Source: Aquatica leii | Taxonomy: Eukaryota > Arthropoda > Insecta > Coleoptera > Lampyridae | Direction of reading: 5' to 3' | Length of the DNA: 64,000 nucleotides | NCBI GenBank assembly: GCA_035610365.1 | Contig: CM069435.1 | Coordinates: 16,357,123 to 16,421,122 of the forward strand | Shown: piece after piece, positions 62,115-64,000 of the stretch | How positions within the stretch are numbered: the stretch's first letter is position 1 | Layout: each line of letters starts with the position of its first letter | Notes under the pieces: generated by a model | The model's database searches: none | Told to the model about the DNA's origin: nothing | The model's input: the letters and a program-made list of their open reading frames with translations, nothing else | Made by a program: the position numbers and the translations under genes

Positions 62115-64000
62115 ATGCTAGGAACAAGGTGCGCTGTATTTGGTTGCGATAACAACCGGATTGCAACCAAAAATAAAAATCCTAAAATTATATACCACAA
62201 GTTCACAAAAGGTACCGATTTAGTGTCCATTAAAATTAAAAATGAATGGATTAGGCGTTGTAAAAGGGCTGATAACATGAACCCTAATACCAGCGTAATT
62301 TGTTCTACTCATTTTACAGAGGAGAGTTATGAACGAGATTTAAAAAATGAATTATTAGGTTTTTTAAATAAAATTGATTAATATAAATTTAGTAAAAAAT
62401 TATTTTAGGTTTGCCTTAGAGAAAAATTTAAAAAAAAACGGCTGTTCCGACAATTAATTTATGTGATGCGAAAAAAACTAATCAAACTCAAAACAATTCT
62501 GCCCGTTTAAAAAGATACGAAAACAGACAAAGAAAGGAGCAAATTGACAACATTTTAAAAACACACGAAATAGAAGACATCATCGCCGTTTCCGAAGAAG
62601 TTTCTTCTGCTGGTGAAGGATCTTTGACCAAAATCGAGTCTTCAATTTCATACAAGAAAGAGTACGAAACTTTATTAATAAAATATAATCAACTTGAAGG
62701 TAATTTTAAATGCATGGAAAAAATATATCAACAAAAAAATAGGACATTAAACTCCAAATTATTATATTATATTAGGAAAAAAAAAGATTTGCATACGTCA
62801 TTATGTTGCGCGAATACGTCTTTATCTAAGAAAAAACAAGTAGAAGATGTTTTGAAGAATATTTTAACAAAAAACCAAATTGCGCTAATTTTAAACAAAC
62901 AGAAACGAGTTAATTGGACATCTGACGAAATTTCCACTGCGTTTACTTTAAGATACTACAGTAAAAAGGCGTATTTGTATATACGAAATACATTAAAATA
63001 TCCCTTACCTGGATTGTCTACGCTTAGAAGATGGGCTTTAAAAATAAATATGCAGCAGGGTATACTAAAAGATATTTTAAGATTTTTATCCCTAGCAGGA
63101 GAAAATATGACTGATTTTGAAAAAACCGTCGTACTTGCATTTGACGAAGTCAAAGTAAAGTCTATATACGAATATGATGTTGCTATGGATAAAATAATTG
63201 GCCCTCATAATCAGCTGCAAGTTGTTATGGCGCGGGGCTTATTTGCAAAATGGAAGCAGCCGATTTTTATCGGATTTGACCAAAAAATAACAAGTGAAAT
63301 ACTTTTTAGTATTATAACAGAACTGCATAAAATTTCTTACAATGTTGTGGCATGTGTAAGTGACTGTGGAAGTAGTAATGTAGGGTTGTGGAAAGAGTTA
63401 GGAGTAGATTTCATCAATACATCATTTAAGCACCCGCATACAAATGGAAATATTTATATGTTTGCCGATGCACCGCATTTATTAAAATTGGTGCGAAATT
63501 GGTTGTTAGAAACCGGTTTTCTTTTAGAAAACAAAGTTGTAATTAACAAAAAACCTTTAGAAAGTTTAGTAGAATATACCGATAAAGAAATCAATGTTTG
63601 CTATAAAGTCCGTGCTACACATATAAATGTTGAAAAAACAGCAAGACAAAAAGTGCGATTAGCAGGTGCCGATCCACAATTGGCAGAAAATGTTGGAGAA
63701 TTCATACGGATTGTTAATACATGGTTCGATATATTTAATAGTTACGTACCAAATGGAAGTATTTCATCGAAGTGTTCTTTTGGGACTCATTTAAACCTTC
63801 AAATTGAACATTTAGAAAAAATGTCGCAAATGGTTCTAAATATGCGTGCTATTGGCAAGAAAACGTTACAAATTTTTCAAAAAGGAATTTTAATGTCAAT
63901 AAAGTCGTTGCAACAACTCTTTGGGGACATGAAAACATCGTTTGACAATGTAAAGTATATTAGCACACATAAATTAAACCAGGACTGTCTAGAAAATTTT
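62115..64000 (+). CDS. P-element-type THAP transposase, partial at window end
   Basis: Exon 1 (62115 to about 62359) encodes a THAP zinc finger: C.VFGC near the start (CAVFGCDNN), W in NEWIRRC and CSTHF. A short intron of about 50 bp (GT 62360, AG near 62408) follows, then the closing AVPTI motif of the THAP domain. From about 62447 one frame stays open to the edge (over 515 codons): a Lys/Glu coiled-coil-like region, WTSDEISTAFTLRYYSKKAY, then the P-transposase core with VVLAFDEVKVK (first Asp), VACVSDCGSSNVGLW (second Asp) and DAPHLLKLVRN. The join at 62408-62447 does not keep frame as it stands: an A9 run at 62430-62438 and one base near 62415 are suspect, from decay or sequence error. Catalytic Glu and 3' end lie beyond the window. 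Confidence 0.85.

Noticed and set aside
1-64000. tRNA, rRNA and CRISPR arrays
   Set aside because: No cloverleaf with a plausible T-arm, no ribosomal sequence and no regularly spaced repeats were seen; a tRNA scan would be needed to exclude a tRNA fully.

Overview
The window is AT-rich arthropod DNA, most likely from an insect. The evidence is a highwire-type gene with 45-62 bp introns and a mixed load of P, piggyBac, hAT, pogo/Tigger, Tc1/mariner, LINE and Penelope-like elements. I recognise only two host protein genes; most of the rest is transposon debris, some of it nested several layers deep.

Layout. 1-4044 is the start of a downstream intron of the large gene, with nothing recognised in it. 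4045-17314 (minus strand) holds 23 coding exons of highwire/MYCBP2: N-terminal region, RCC1-like propeller, Cys-rich insert, PHR1 and PHR2. The rest of the protein, including the RING/ubiquitin ligase end, lies beyond position 1. Only two of its 22 introns are long (2.4 and 3.1 kb), and both contain decayed LINE sequence. 17315-25320 is intergenic, with a 534 bp TIR element and a dead pogo/Tigger element. 25321-36604 is a nested complex: an 11.2 kb element with inverted arms of over 2 kb, carrying an LTR-like insertion in the left arm, a fold-back element (itself carrying a second LTR-like insertion) in the right arm, and a Tc1/mariner transposase relic between the arms. 40111-40872 (minus) is a single-exon HAD-family gene of the HDHD3/REG-2 type. 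43090-43740 is a Penelope-like relic.

45630-45954 looks like a complete heat-shock promoter (three perfect TTCnnGAA boxes, TATA, initiator) with a non-coding first exon, but no heat-shock coding region follows in the window. 46088-49620 is a decayed pogo/jerky-type transposase split by a piggyBac element with clean TTAA duplications. 53625-58338 is a TIR-ended element full of diverged 130-180 bp repeats and interrupted by a purine-rich LINE. 60456-61507 is an internally deleted hAT element with a perfect 8 bp duplication. 62115-64000 is a P-element-type THAP transposase whose main frame runs open off the window edge.

The two host genes show no functional link. The main interest is the nested inverted-repeat complex, the orphan heat-shock promoter and the well-preserved P element. 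Family calls come from recalled motifs. Exon limits come from splice sites whose phases all agree. No database search was run.
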